This document shows positions 17,154 through 25,297 of a DNA stretch of 64,000 nucleotides, in pieces. The position numbers and the translations under genes were made by a program. Below the pieces are notes generated by a model. The model ran no database searches and was not told the DNA's origin. It saw only the letters and a list, made by a program, of their open reading frames with translations. The DNA is from Flavobacteriaceae bacterium (lineage in GTDB: Bacteria > Bacteroidota > Bacteroidia > Flavobacteriales > Flavobacteriaceae): contig JABABD010000016.1 of assembly GCA_014238425.1 (NCBI GenBank), positions 124,001 through 188,000 of the forward strand. The letters run 5' to 3'. Each line of letters opens with the position of its first letter. The first letter of the stretch is position 1.

Positions 17154-18458
17154 ATGAAACACACACACCTTTTTCAAAGATTAGGATTTGCAGTCATTAT
17201 ACTATTTCTAATTTCCTGTAAGGAAAATCAAAATGCAGATTCAGAATTTGTTGAACTTTTTAACGGAGAAAACCTAGATGGTTGGGTGAATCATGGTACC
17301 GAGAAATGGTATGTTGAAAATGGTGAATTGATTTGTGAAAGTGGTCCAGATGCTCAATATGGTTATCTGTCGACAACAGATTTCTATGATGATTTTGAAT
17401 TGTCTGTTGACTTCAAACAAGAAGCCAATGGCAATAGCGGTATATTTTTTAGATCTACAGTAGATGGTACAAAAGTTAGTGGCTGGCAAGTAGAAGTAGC
17501 ACCACCAGAAAATAATTCTGGAGGCATTTATGAGTCTTATGGTCGTGGATGGTTGATAAAACCTGATCCTAAAAAAGACAAAGCTTTAAAAATGGGCGAA
17601 TGGAATACTATGAAAATAGTGGCTATTGGGCCTAAAGTAACCACGTGGCTCAATGGTACTGAGATGATTCAGATCGAGGATGAGAAGATTGGTGAGGGTA
17701 AAGGAGCCATTGCACTTCAGATTCATGATGGAGGTGGCATTAAGGTCCGTTGGAAGAACTTGCGAATTAAACCAATTAAAAATGAAATTATAGAAGAAGT
17801 AGTGGCTGTTGAAACAGATACATGGATTCATCTTTTCGATGGAACGTCTACAGAAGGATGGAGAGCTTATAATGGCGAAACATTACCACCACAATGGGTC
17901 ATTGAAGATGGCGTACTCACTTTTGATACTGAAAAGAAATTAGAATCTGAAAAGCAAGGAGGCAAGGACATTATCTATGCAGCTGAAGAATTTGATAATT
18001 TTGACCTATACCTAGAATGGAAAATACCTGAAGGTGGAAATAGTGGCGTGATGTATCATATACAAGAGGGTGATCATTCACCATACGAAGTATCTCCAGA
18101 ATATCAATTGTTAGACGACCTAAAGTGGGAGGAAATCAATAATGCAACTCTGGAAGAATGGCAAAAAACAGCAGCAGATTATGCCATGTATACGCCTGAT
18201 AACAAGATGAAAATCGTCAAACCCGCAGGCGAGTGGAACACCACGAGAATTAAGTTCACAACAGAATTGGTAGAGCACTGGCTCAATGGTAAAAAGGTAT
18301 TATCCTTTGTACCTTGGTCACAAGATTGGGAAGAACGTAAAGCTAAAAGCAAATGGAAAGATTTTCCTGATTACGGGAAATATAAAAAGGGCTTTATCGG
18401 ATTGCAAGATCATGACAGCCCGTTATGGTTTAGGAATATAAAGATCAAGAAATTGTAA
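17154..18458 (+). CDS. Lipoprotein with two DUF1080 domains (3-keto-disaccharide hydrolase-like)
   Basis: The ATG at 17154 is preferred over an upstream TTG at 17136 because it gives a proper lipoprotein signal ending in FLISC. The 434-residue product has two tandem DUF1080 concanavalin-like domains: about 25-205 (starting FVELFNGENLDGW) and about 220-434 (starting WIHLFDGTSTEGW). Both carry the GNSG(I/V) strand. DUF1080 proteins act on 3-keto-glycosides produced by Gfo/Idh/MocA dehydrogenases. One such dehydrogenase is encoded 18 bp downstream, so a joint role in glycoside breakdown at the cell surface or periplasm is likely. The substrate is unknown. Confidence 0.9.
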   Translation: MKHTHLFQRLGFAVIILFLISCKENQNADSEFVELFNGENLDGWVNHGTEKWYVENGELICESGPDAQYGYLSTTDFYDDFELSVDFKQEANGNSGIFFRSTVDGTKVSGWQVEVAPPENNSGGIYESYGRGWLIKPDPKKDKALKMGEWNTMKIVAIGPKVTTWLNGTEMIQIEDEKIGEGKGAIALQIHDGGGIKVRWKNLRIKPIKNEIIEEVVAVETDTWIHLFDGTSTEGWRAYNGETLPPQWVIEDGVLTFDTEKKLESEKQGGKDIIYAAEEFDNFDLYLEWKIPEGGNSGVMYHIQEGDHSPYEVSPEYQLLDDLKWEEINNATLEEWQKTAADYAMYTPDNKMKIVKPAGEWNTTRIKFTTELVEHWLNGKKVLSFVPWSQDWEERKAKSKWKDFPDYGKYKKGFIGLQDHDSPLWFRNIKIKKL

Positions 18459-18476
18459 ACAAGACATCAACTCAAA

Positions 18477-19814
18477 ATGAAAAGACGACATTTTTTAAAA
18501 AGCACCGCGACATTGGCATCTGTATCTTTTTTACCATCTTCTGTTTGGGCATTTTCTAAAGACAAACGATTAAGAACGGCACATATTGGTGTTGGAGGCA
18601 TGGGAGCTGAAGACCTTGGTGCCATATCATCTCATGAGAAGGTAGATGTGGTTGCTTTGTGTGATGTAGATTCTAATATGCTCGAAGCCGCACAAAAATT
18701 GCATCCTAATGCAAAGGTGTATGCCGATTATAGAGTGCTATTAAAAGAAATGAAAAATGATATTGATGCGGTTATCGTGTCGACACCAGATCATACACAT
18801 GCACCGGCATCACTCATGGCTATGGAAATGGGTAAAGCAGTGTACTGCCAAAAACCCTTGACACATCATGTGTCTGAAGCGCGTGCCATGCGAGAAATGG
18901 CTAAGAAAAAGAACTTGGTCACCCAAATGGGAATTCAGGTGCACTCTTTTTATGATTATAAACTAGCCACTATTCTCATACGATCTGGTATTATAGGCAA
19001 GGTGAAAAGCGTACATGCTTGGTCACCTAAAAACTGGGGTTATGATGGTCCAGTCCCTCAGGGAGAAGACCCAGTACCTGAACACTTAGATTGGAATCTT
19101 TGGTTAGGAACATCCGTAGAAAGACCTTATAAAGAAGCTGTATATCATCCAGGTAATTGGCGAAAACTTTTAGATTATGGTTGTGGGACTCTTGGTGACA
19201 TGGGTGTTCATATTTTCGATACACCATATAATGCTTTAGCATTAGACGTTCCTAGAACCATAAAAAATAGTTGTAGGCAGCCTAACGGATTCGGGTTTCC
19301 GGAGAATAATAAAGTGACCTATAAATTTCCAGGTACTAAGTACACTACCAAAACATTAAAATGGATTTGGTATGATGGTGCTGGTGCACCAGATACACAT
19401 AGACATTTAAGGCTCCCAAACAATGAAACGCTTCCCGACCAAGGCGCCATGTTCATTGGGAAAAAAGGACGCTTGTTGTTACCTCACTTTATGCAATTGC
19501 CTAAGCTTATTGTAAAGGGAGAATACCAAGATATAGATTTAACGAAGTATGAGGGTGCAAGCAATATGGGCGAGCCTGTTAGAAATTACGGATCTGAAAG
19601 CCCAAAACATTATCATCAATTTGTGGATGCCTGTTTAGGTATAGATGTTTGTACGGCTCCTTTTTCGTATTCTGCAAGACTAACGGAGACTATTCTTTTA
19701 GGAGTGATTGCTGGTCGTTTTCCAAACAAGACCTTGCATTGGGATAATAAAACAGCCAGATTCTCTGAGGACGCCGCAAATGCATTTTTAGATGCACCTT
19801 ATAGAAACTTCTAA
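18477..19814 (+). CDS. Gfo/Idh/MocA-family oxidoreductase with Tat-like signal
   Basis: A 445-residue NAD(P)-dependent sugar or polyol dehydrogenase. The N-terminus MKRRHFLKSTATLASVSFLP has a twin-arginine-like signal with a hydrophobic core, so the folded enzyme is probably exported with its cofactor bound. The Rossmann part follows, with HIGVGGMGAEDLG and the family motif QKPLTHHVSEARAM carrying the usual catalytic Lys. It lies directly between the DUF1080 lipoprotein and the agmatinase-family gene. With the former it forms the common dehydrogenase/DUF1080 pair for 3-keto-sugar chemistry. Confidence 0.93.
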   Translation: MKRRHFLKSTATLASVSFLPSSVWAFSKDKRLRTAHIGVGGMGAEDLGAISSHEKVDVVALCDVDSNMLEAAQKLHPNAKVYADYRVLLKEMKNDIDAVIVSTPDHTHAPASLMAMEMGKAVYCQKPLTHHVSEARAMREMAKKKNLVTQMGIQVHSFYDYKLATILIRSGIIGKVKSVHAWSPKNWGYDGPVPQGEDPVPEHLDWNLWLGTSVERPYKEAVYHPGNWRKLLDYGCGTLGDMGVHIFDTPYNALALDVPRTIKNSCRQPNGFGFPENNKVTYKFPGTKYTTKTLKWIWYDGAGAPDTHRHLRLPNNETLPDQGAMFIGKKGRLLLPHFMQLPKLIVKGEYQDIDLTKYEGASNMGEPVRNYGSESPKHYHQFVDACLGIDVCTAPFSYSARLTETILLGVIAGRFPNKTLHWDNKTARFSEDAANAFLDAPYRNF

Positions 19815-19816
19815 AA

Positions 19817-20599
19817 ATGAAAAACATAATTATTCAAGGCATTCAGTTTGATGAGAAATCATCTTTTCAGCAAGGACCTAGTTTGGCACCTCCGTTAATT
19901 CGGAAAGCCTTGCATTCTGGATCCATGAACCTGTTTGCCGAGAATAGGATCAGTATTGAAAGTGATAAGGTAGTTGATAAAGGCGATTTTAACATCAAAG
20001 CCTATTTTAATATTGAAGATATTACTAAAGAACACCTAGAATCTGGGGCCAAAGTGTTTACGTTAGGAGGTGATCATTCCATAACATTTCCCATCATTAA
20101 GGCGCATCACTCAACCTATCCTATTTTAGACATTCTTCACATAGATGCCCACGCCGATCTGTATGACGATTATGAAGGTGATAAATACTCGCATGCATGC
20201 CCGTTTGCACGCATCATGGAAAATGATTTTGCAGCACGATTAGTACAAGTAGGTATACGGACCTTAAATACACATCAGGCAGAGCAAGTTGAAAAGTATC
20301 ATGTTGAGGTGCACCAAATGAAAGATTTGGATGTGTCTCGAATACCAAAATTCACTAACCCATTATATATCTCCTTAGATATGGATGGTTTTGATCCTGC
20401 TTTTGCGCCTGGTGTATCTCATCATGAGCCAGGCGGTTTGTCTTCAAGACAAGTCATTGACTTGATACAGAGTATCGATACCGAAATTGTAGGTGCCGAC
20501 ATCGTGGAGTATAACCCTAATCGTGACTTCCAAGACATGACAGCCTTCTTGGCTGCCAAGATGATGAAAGAGATCTTGGGGAAAATGATGGAAAAGTAA
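19817..20599 (+). CDS. Agmatinase/arginase-family ureohydrolase
   Basis: A 260-residue binuclear manganese hydrolase of guanidino compounds. All metal ligands are visible: His87 in LGGDHS, Asp110/His112/Asp114 in HIDAHADLYDD, and Asp188/Asp190 in SLDMDGFDP. The length is slightly short for agmatinase but within range. The start is 2 bp after the previous stop codon, so it shares that transcript. Which guanidino compound it cleaves (agmatine, arginine, guanidinobutyrate) cannot be told. Placement behind a sugar dehydrogenase is unusual for polyamine synthesis. Confidence 0.92.
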   Translation: MKNIIIQGIQFDEKSSFQQGPSLAPPLIRKALHSGSMNLFAENRISIESDKVVDKGDFNIKAYFNIEDITKEHLESGAKVFTLGGDHSITFPIIKAHHSTYPILDILHIDAHADLYDDYEGDKYSHACPFARIMENDFAARLVQVGIRTLNTHQAEQVEKYHVEVHQMKDLDVSRIPKFTNPLYISLDMDGFDPAFAPGVSHHEPGGLSSRQVIDLIQSIDTEIVGADIVEYNPNRDFQDMTAFLAAKMMKEILGKMMEK

Positions 20600-20611
20600 G
20601 CTTGTCATAGC

Positions 20612-21664
20612 ATGAAAAAATCACTTTTTAAATGCACAGTTTTTTTTGTTTTGTTGTCATTATTTGCTTGTAATAGTAAAACAGAAAAAGAACTTTCTTT
20701 TCTGACATTCAATGTTTGGCAAGAAGGCACTTCTGTTCCTAACGGTTTGAAAAAAATTCGAGATGTTATCATAGAAACTATCCCAGACATTGTATGTTTT
20801 GTAGAAGTACGGAATTATAAAGAGCAAGATTGGACGACTAAAATTGTCAATGCACTTTCCGAAGCTGGTCATACATACTATCGTGGCTATGCTGGTGGTG
20901 ATGTATCGTTCATTAGTAAATACCCCTTAGAAAATGGCAAACTAGTTTTCGGTAATACAGACAAAGGCACTATTGTTAATTTTAATGTAAATGTGGATGG
21001 AAAAACAATATTGGTTTCAGGTGCGCATCTTGATTATACATATTATGCTTCTAATCTACCAAGAGGTTATAATGGAGGCGACCCTAATTGGAAACTCATA
21101 GATGATGATAAAGGCAAGCCATTACCAAATACAAATGTAGATTCTATCCAAGCCTATAATTTAGAATCTACACGAGATGAAGCCATCTCAGCGTTTTTAA
21201 CCTCTGTAGAAGAAACCAATCCAGTAGTGTTGATGGGTGATTTTAATGAACCCTCATGGTTAGATTGGACAGAGAAAACAAAAGATCTCTTTGATCATAA
21301 TAATGTCATTATACCTTGGCATAATACGCGCAAATTACACAAAGAAGGTTTTGTAGATGCTTATAGGACTTTTTACCCTAATGAGAAAACGCATCCAGGT
21401 TTTACCTGGCCATCTTATACTCACGAAAAGGAATCTACGAGCTGGACGCCTCTTGCAGATGAACGTGATAGAATAGACTATGTGTTTTTTAAAGGTGATG
21501 ACGTAAAATTAAAAGGCGTTGCAATGGTAGGTCCAAGAGCATCTTATGTATACGATACACCAAATACTTCTCATACAGATAAAGAACCATTTTTGGCAAG
21601 TGAGTTACCTTGGCCGAGTGACCATAAAGCTATCTTGGTGAATCTTAACTTTACTTTTGATTAA
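20612..21664 (+). CDS. Endonuclease/exonuclease/phosphatase-family lipoprotein
   Basis: A 350-residue protein with a lipoprotein signal (lipobox LFAC, Cys20). The EEP-fold hydrolase motifs follow: FLTFNVWQEG near the start, VCFVEVRN with the metal-binding Glu, GDFNEPSWLDW in the middle and WPSDHKA at the C-terminus with the catalytic Asp-His. Members cleave phosphodiesters such as DNA, sphingomyelin or inositol phosphates. Surface location suggests nutrient or phosphate scavenging. It follows the agmatinase gene by 12 bp and ends the run of genes that starts at 17154. Confidence 0.9.
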   Translation: MKKSLFKCTVFFVLLSLFACNSKTEKELSFLTFNVWQEGTSVPNGLKKIRDVIIETIPDIVCFVEVRNYKEQDWTTKIVNALSEAGHTYYRGYAGGDVSFISKYPLENGKLVFGNTDKGTIVNFNVNVDGKTILVSGAHLDYTYYASNLPRGYNGGDPNWKLIDDDKGKPLPNTNVDSIQAYNLESTRDEAISAFLTSVEETNPVVLMGDFNEPSWLDWTEKTKDLFDHNNVIIPWHNTRKLHKEGFVDAYRTFYPNEKTHPGFTWPSYTHEKESTSWTPLADERDRIDYVFFKGDDVKLKGVAMVGPRASYVYDTPNTSHTDKEPFLASELPWPSDHKAILVNLNFTFD

Positions 21665-21943
21665 AACAAGTAATAGTGTCATGTTAAAAATTTGTACATT
21701 GTTCAAGAGCTAAAGTATTGACTTTGCGATATTTAAACTAACTCCGCTTAGCTGCTGATAAAGAACATTAAAAACGGTTCCTTATCATCTTAACGTCAAG
21801 CGTAGCTGCTAAAAACATCCAGTTTTTATGCCTCATTAATTTAATTCTCATTTATCTAAACCCTTGGTATAGAATTTGTTTGTAACATATTGATGAGTTT
21901 TGAGACTTATTAGTAAAACAAGTTTAATATTAAAAAGAAAATT

Positions 21944-22267
21944 ATGATCATTAATAAAGGAACCATAGCATTAGGTATAATGGCAGGCGCAGCATTAGGC
22001 GTTTTGCTAGCACCAGAGAAAGGCAGTGTAACTAGAGAAAAACTAAAAAAAGAAGCTAAAGATATAAAAGAACAATTTGTCAGTGATGCTAAGGAGGTCA
22101 AAGAAGATTTGGGTAAAGCAGCAACATCAGGTAAAGAAAACTTTGAGAAAGGGTTTGAAGATTTTACATCTAAAGCTAGCCATAAGACAGAAAGTGTGAT
22201 TACATTTTTAGAGAAGCAATTAGCTATCTTAAAAGAGAAAAATAAGACCCTGCAGAAAACGGTTTAA
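21944..22267 (+). CDS. YtxH-domain membrane protein
   Basis: A 107-residue protein with one N-terminal helix (about residues 7-23), including the YtxH-typical pattern GALGVLLAPEKG. It is followed by a Lys/Glu-rich amphipathic coiled coil to the end. YtxH proteins are general-stress-type envelope proteins of unclear function. The gene is monocistronic, with 280 bp of non-coding DNA before it and a good terminator behind it. Confidence 0.88.
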   Translation: MIINKGTIALGIMAGAALGVLLAPEKGSVTREKLKKEAKDIKEQFVSDAKEVKEDLGKAATSGKENFEKGFEDFTSKASHKTESVITFLEKQLAILKEKNKTLQKTV

Positions 22268-22296
22268 TAAGCAGTTTAGGTATAGATACAATTAAG

Positions 22297-22327
22297 GCGG
22301 TTTGACTCTAGAGTCAAATCGCTTTTT
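22297..22327 (+). terminator. Terminator of the YtxH gene
   Basis: GCGGTTTGACTC pairs with GAGTCAAATCGC (one G-T pair) around TA, followed by five Ts, 30 bp after the stop codon. Confidence 0.88.
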
Positions 22328-22353
22328 ATTGAATAGTCCTTAGTAACTATAAT

Positions 22354-22427
22354 TTTTTCAATATAGTGATACACCTGAAAAAGTCAAACGAAATGTTTTG
22401 AAAGCCATTAAAACATTAGAGAATTAA
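22354..22427 (+). pseudogene. Possible 3' remnant of a lost gene
   Basis: An open frame of 23 codons without a start codon ends at TAA 22425-22427. It encodes a coding-like C-terminus (DTPEKVKRNVLKAIKTLEN) with normal amphipathic composition. It abuts the stop of the convergent acetyltransferase gene exactly. I read it as the tail of a deleted gene. I do not recognise the family, and chance cannot be excluded at this length. Confidence 0.35.
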
Positions 22428-22997
22428 CTATTTTTTAAAAACGGTCTCTTTTATATGAGGCCATTCACTTTTTAATATACCATAGCAGCAAGTACTGCGC
22501 CTAAAACCATCAAGCATAAGAGTATCACTTCGTAAGATGCCTTCAAATGTTGCACCTAGTTTTTCGACAGCGCGTCGCGATTGTTGGTTACGTTCATCTA
22601 TACGGAATTCAAGTTTTTCAAATTCTAATGTTTCAAACAGATATTGGATCATTAAGAATTTCATCTGCTTGTTCAACCCAGTACCTTGATATTGTTGTCC
22701 TATCCATGTCCAACCTATATGTGCCACTTTGTTATGCCAATCTATAAGTCCGAAACGCGTACAGCCTACATAGGTTTCTGTTTGTTTATCATAAATCAAA
22801 AAAGGCATGGCTTTTTTATCGTATTTAGCTTTTAAGGCCGCTTCAACATATGCTTTAAAGGTTTTAGGTGTTGAGATATTCGATGGCGAGTATTGTATGA
22901 GTTTATTTTCAGCTGCGATATGAGCAATCAGTTCATAATTCTCTATAGTTAGAGGGATAAGCTTTGCACGATTATTTTCTAGGGTTGGTGTTTTCAT
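22428..22997 (-). CDS. GNAT-family N-acetyltransferase (RimJ/RimL-like)
   Basis: A 189-residue acetyl-CoA-dependent N-acetyltransferase. The core has TYVGCTRFGLIDW, then the acetyl-CoA loop region GQQYQGTGLNKQMK, and the closing RIDERNQQSRRAVEKLGA motif typical of the RimJ/RimL branch. It may acetylate a protein N-terminus or a small molecule. The gene is on the minus strand behind an esterase gene, from which it is separated by a 34-bp inverted repeat. Confidence 0.9.
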   Translation of the reverse strand: MKTPTLENNRAKLIPLTIENYELIAHIAAENKLIQYSPSNISTPKTFKAYVEAALKAKYDKKAMPFLIYDKQTETYVGCTRFGLIDWHNKVAHIGWTWIGQQYQGTGLNKQMKFLMIQYLFETLEFEKLEFRIDERNQQSRRAVEKLGATFEGILRSDTLMLDGFRRSTCCYGILKSEWPHIKETVFKK

Positions 22998-23016
22998 GTT
23001 TAGTCATTCATGTCTG

Positions 23017-23050
23017 TTCGATTAATTTTAGCTCGCTAAAATTAATCGAA
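23017..23050. repeat. 34-bp inverted repeat with 16-bp perfect arms
   Basis: TTCGATTAATTTTAGC and its exact reverse complement are separated by only two bases. It lies between two minus-strand genes, 10 bp after the esterase stop codon and 20 bp before the acetyltransferase start. No T-run follows on either strand, so it is not a standard terminator. It could be a processing hairpin, an operator or a mobile REP-like unit. Confidence 0.6.
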
Positions 23051-23059
23051 ATGATAAGT

Positions 23060-23698
23060 TCATACTAATTTATTTATCAATTCAACATTTACTTCATGTT
23101 TCCCTTCAAAAGGGATGATAGTCACTTTATTTTCAAATAATTCTTTACTGCGTTCAGTTTCAGAAGCAATGCGTTCAGCATTGAGATACTCATCTTGAGT
23201 TCCATAAATAAGAGTCACCTTAGTATTCTTCAAGAACACAAAGTCCTCTGCAACCAATTCCTTAGGAATACCGCCAGACATCAGTACTAACTGCGAACAT
23301 GGTATGTGTCTTTTGGCAATCCATCTCATAGCAACCGAAACACCTTGAGAATACCCTAAGACTATAAGATTCATATGTTCAGGTATGTTTTCAGCTTCCC
23401 AAACAGCATCAAAATAATTCAGAACGTTTTCGGTGTCTTTTACAGTATTCTCTTTAGTCAACCAACTCGCACCAACATGTTTGAATTTTGGTGGCACATA
23501 ATACTTGCTTTGGGCTTGTGGAGCGATGATATAATTTTCATTTGCATTCAATTCCTTGAAATATTTCAGGAAAAAGCGACTCAAGTAACCCATGCCATGA
23601 CATACAAACCATACGTTCTTGGTTTTATTGGTTAATGTATTCAGTGTTGAATAACTGTTCGTACTTTGGTAGGTGATTTCCTTTTCGGTGGTACTCAT
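23060..23698 (-). CDS. Alpha/beta-hydrolase (phospholipase/carboxylesterase-like)
   Basis: The ATG at 23698 (product starts MSTTEKEITYQ) is chosen over one 42 bp upstream, which would overlap the divergent thioesterase gene. The 212-residue product has the oxyanion segment WFVCHGMGY, the nucleophile motif GYSQG and a C-terminal catalytic His in EGKHEVN, with the Asp likely in YGTQDEY. This matches small cytosolic carboxylesterases. Although it sits head-to-head with the menaquinone genes, it lacks the motifs expected of MenH. Substrate unknown. Confidence 0.85.
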   Translation of the reverse strand: MSTTEKEITYQSTNSYSTLNTLTNKTKNVWFVCHGMGYLSRFFLKYFKELNANENYIIAPQAQSKYYVPPKFKHVGASWLTKENTVKDTENVLNYFDAVWEAENIPEHMNLIVLGYSQGVSVAMRWIAKRHIPCSQLVLMSGGIPKELVAEDFVFLKNTKVTLIYGTQDEYLNAERIASETERSKELFENKVTIIPFEGKHEVNVELINKLV

Positions 23699-23704
23699 TA
23701 TTTG

Positions 23705-23712
23705 TACTTTTG
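23705..23712 (+). promoter_or_regulatory. Candidate -7 promoter element of the menI-menF unit
   Basis: TACTTTTG matches TAnnTTTG and lies 22 bp before the ATG at 23735. The -33 region would fall inside the first codons of the divergent esterase gene. Confidence 0.45.
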
Positions 23713-23734
23713 ATACACGAAAATACCCATTAAA

Positions 23735-24160
23735 ATGCAACTATCTAAAGAAGAAATGCTGAAAGAAGCGAACGCCGCTTGTAAGAATACATTAATGGAA
23801 ACTCTTGACATTGAAATCGTAGATTTTGGAGATGCTACCTTGACTGCTAGAATGCCTGTCAATCCTCGAGTGCATCAACCTGACGGTGTTTTGCATGGCG
23901 GAGCAACGGCAGCATTGGCTGAAAGTGTAGGGAGTTTTGCGTCACATATTTTTATGGATATGAATGAGGTCTTTGTGCGTGGTATAGAGATTACCGCTAA
24001 TCATCTTAAAAGTGTAACTGATGGTTATGTGTATGCTAAGGCGACCTTTTTGCATAAAGGCAGAACCACACAGCTTATAGATATTAAGATCACTGACGAT
24101 AAGGATAATTTAATATCTGTTTGTCGTCTCTCTACCATTTCACTCCCAAGAAAGAAGTAA
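23735..24160 (+). CDS. menI: Hotdog-fold thioesterase, probable DHNA-CoA thioesterase
   Basis: A 141-residue PaaI/YdiI-type acyl-CoA thioesterase. The signature RVHQPDGVLHGGATAALAES contains the conserved HGG turn and the catalytic Glu two turns later. In Escherichia coli and cyanobacteria, relatives hydrolyse 1,4-dihydroxy-2-naphthoyl-CoA in menaquinone synthesis. Here the gene is followed 3 bp later by menF and then menD, which strongly supports that role. Assignment as MenI is from context plus family; another acyl-CoA substrate is possible. Confidence 0.75.
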   Translation: MQLSKEEMLKEANAACKNTLMETLDIEIVDFGDATLTARMPVNPRVHQPDGVLHGGATAALAESVGSFASHIFMDMNEVFVRGIEITANHLKSVTDGYVYAKATFLHKGRTTQLIDIKITDDKDNLISVCRLSTISLPRKK

Positions 24161-24163
24161 TCT

Positions 24164-25279
24164 ATGACTTCGGAATTGTTTTTTGAAAAGCTACAAGTAC
24201 AGTTTTCTGATGGCTTGCCTTTCGTTGCTTACAGAAAGCCTAATGAAAGTGATGTTAATGGACTATTGCAAAGTGACAATAGTCTTCATCATACTTCTGA
24301 TTTTACTGAAAACGGATTTGTTTTCGCACCTTTCGATGACAAGCTAGAAGCGGTCTTAATTCCCTTGAGTAATTCTAATATAATTCAATCAAAGGTTGAT
24401 ACTTCTATAGCTAATGAAGCATCTAATAGCAAGATAGGAGAATCAATAGCTGTAAAGGACAATCATATCAAGCTCGTTGAAAAAGGAATCAAGACTATTA
24501 ATTCTGGAGTACTTAAAAAAGTAGTACTATCGCGCACAGAAACGATTTCTTTAAAAGAAGAAAATCCTATACATATATTTCAGAAATTACTAAGTGCTTA
24601 TCACACCGCATTTGTATATCTGTGGTATCATCCCCAAGTAGGAGCGTGGCTTGGAGCAACACCAGAAACATTATTAAAAGTACGAGGAAATCAAATATCG
24701 ACAATGGCTTTAGCTGGTACACAACCATATACCCATGTAAAGGATGTTGTTTGGGGAGCGAAAGAGCAAGAAGAACAGCAGATGGTCACAAATTATATAT
24801 TGAATAGCTTACAATCCTCAGCTAAAGATATTCATGCTTCAGAAACTATTACAGTAAAAGCTGGAAATTTACTTCATCTTCAAACTCAAATTACGGCTAG
24901 GCTAAATACTAGAGACCCTAATAAACAACTAATTGAGAGTTTGCACCCTACACCAGCTATTTGTGGATTGCCAAGGATGGAAGCTAAACAATTCATTTTA
25001 GAGAATGAAGACTATGAAAGGCAATATTATACTGGCTTTTTAGGAGAACTGAATATGAAAGAGATAGCTTCAAGAAATAGAAATAAACGAAACATTGAGA
25101 ATAACGCCTACAGTTCTGTGAAGACTGTTACTAATCTTTTTGTGAATTTAAGATGCATGCAAATTAAAGATGGCCATGCCTCAATTTATGTCGGAGGCGG
25201 AATTACTAAAGATTCTATTCCTGAGCAAGAATGGAAAGAAACCATCAACAAGGCAAACACTATGAAAAAAGTGCTTTAA
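24164..25279 (+). CDS. menF: Isochorismate synthase
   Basis: A 371-residue chorismate-binding enzyme that converts chorismate to isochorismate, the entry step of menaquinone synthesis. The family motifs appear in order: VVLSRTE with the conserved Lys just before it, GATPETLL, the LAGTQ turn, HPTPAICGLPR, and RQYYTGFLGEL with the Mg-binding Glu. The N-terminal 90 residues are variable, as usual. It overlaps neither neighbour (3 bp after the thioesterase, 18 bp before menD). PchA/EntC-type siderophore roles are unlikely given the men neighbours. Confidence 0.94.
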   Translation: MTSELFFEKLQVQFSDGLPFVAYRKPNESDVNGLLQSDNSLHHTSDFTENGFVFAPFDDKLEAVLIPLSNSNIIQSKVDTSIANEASNSKIGESIAVKDNHIKLVEKGIKTINSGVLKKVVLSRTETISLKEENPIHIFQKLLSAYHTAFVYLWYHPQVGAWLGATPETLLKVRGNQISTMALAGTQPYTHVKDVVWGAKEQEEQQMVTNYILNSLQSSAKDIHASETITVKAGNLLHLQTQITARLNTRDPNKQLIESLHPTPAICGLPRMEAKQFILENEDYERQYYTGFLGELNMKEIASRNRNKRNIENNAYSSVKTVTNLFVNLRCMQIKDGHASIYVGGGITKDSIPEQEWKETINKANTMKKVL

Positions 25280-25283
25280 ATTG

Positions 25284-25291
25284 TATCTTTG
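25284..25291 (+). promoter_or_regulatory. Internal -7 element just before menD
   Basis: TATCTTTG matches TAnnTTTG and ends only 6 bp before the menD ATG. A transcript from here would have almost no leader. Such TAnnTTTG-C-x-x-ATG spacing is common in Flavobacteriia. It would let menD be transcribed apart from menF. Confidence 0.5.
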
Positions 25292-25297
25292 CTGTAG

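Noticed and set aside
23060..23698. Calling the hydrolase MenH because of its neighbours
   Set aside because: It looks like a small carboxylesterase (GYSQG, HGMGY) and lacks MenH-specific segments; it is also on the other strand.
23699..23740. Upstream ATG for the alpha/beta-hydrolase
   Set aside because: It would overlap the divergent thioesterase gene and its promoter; the second ATG fits the domain start.
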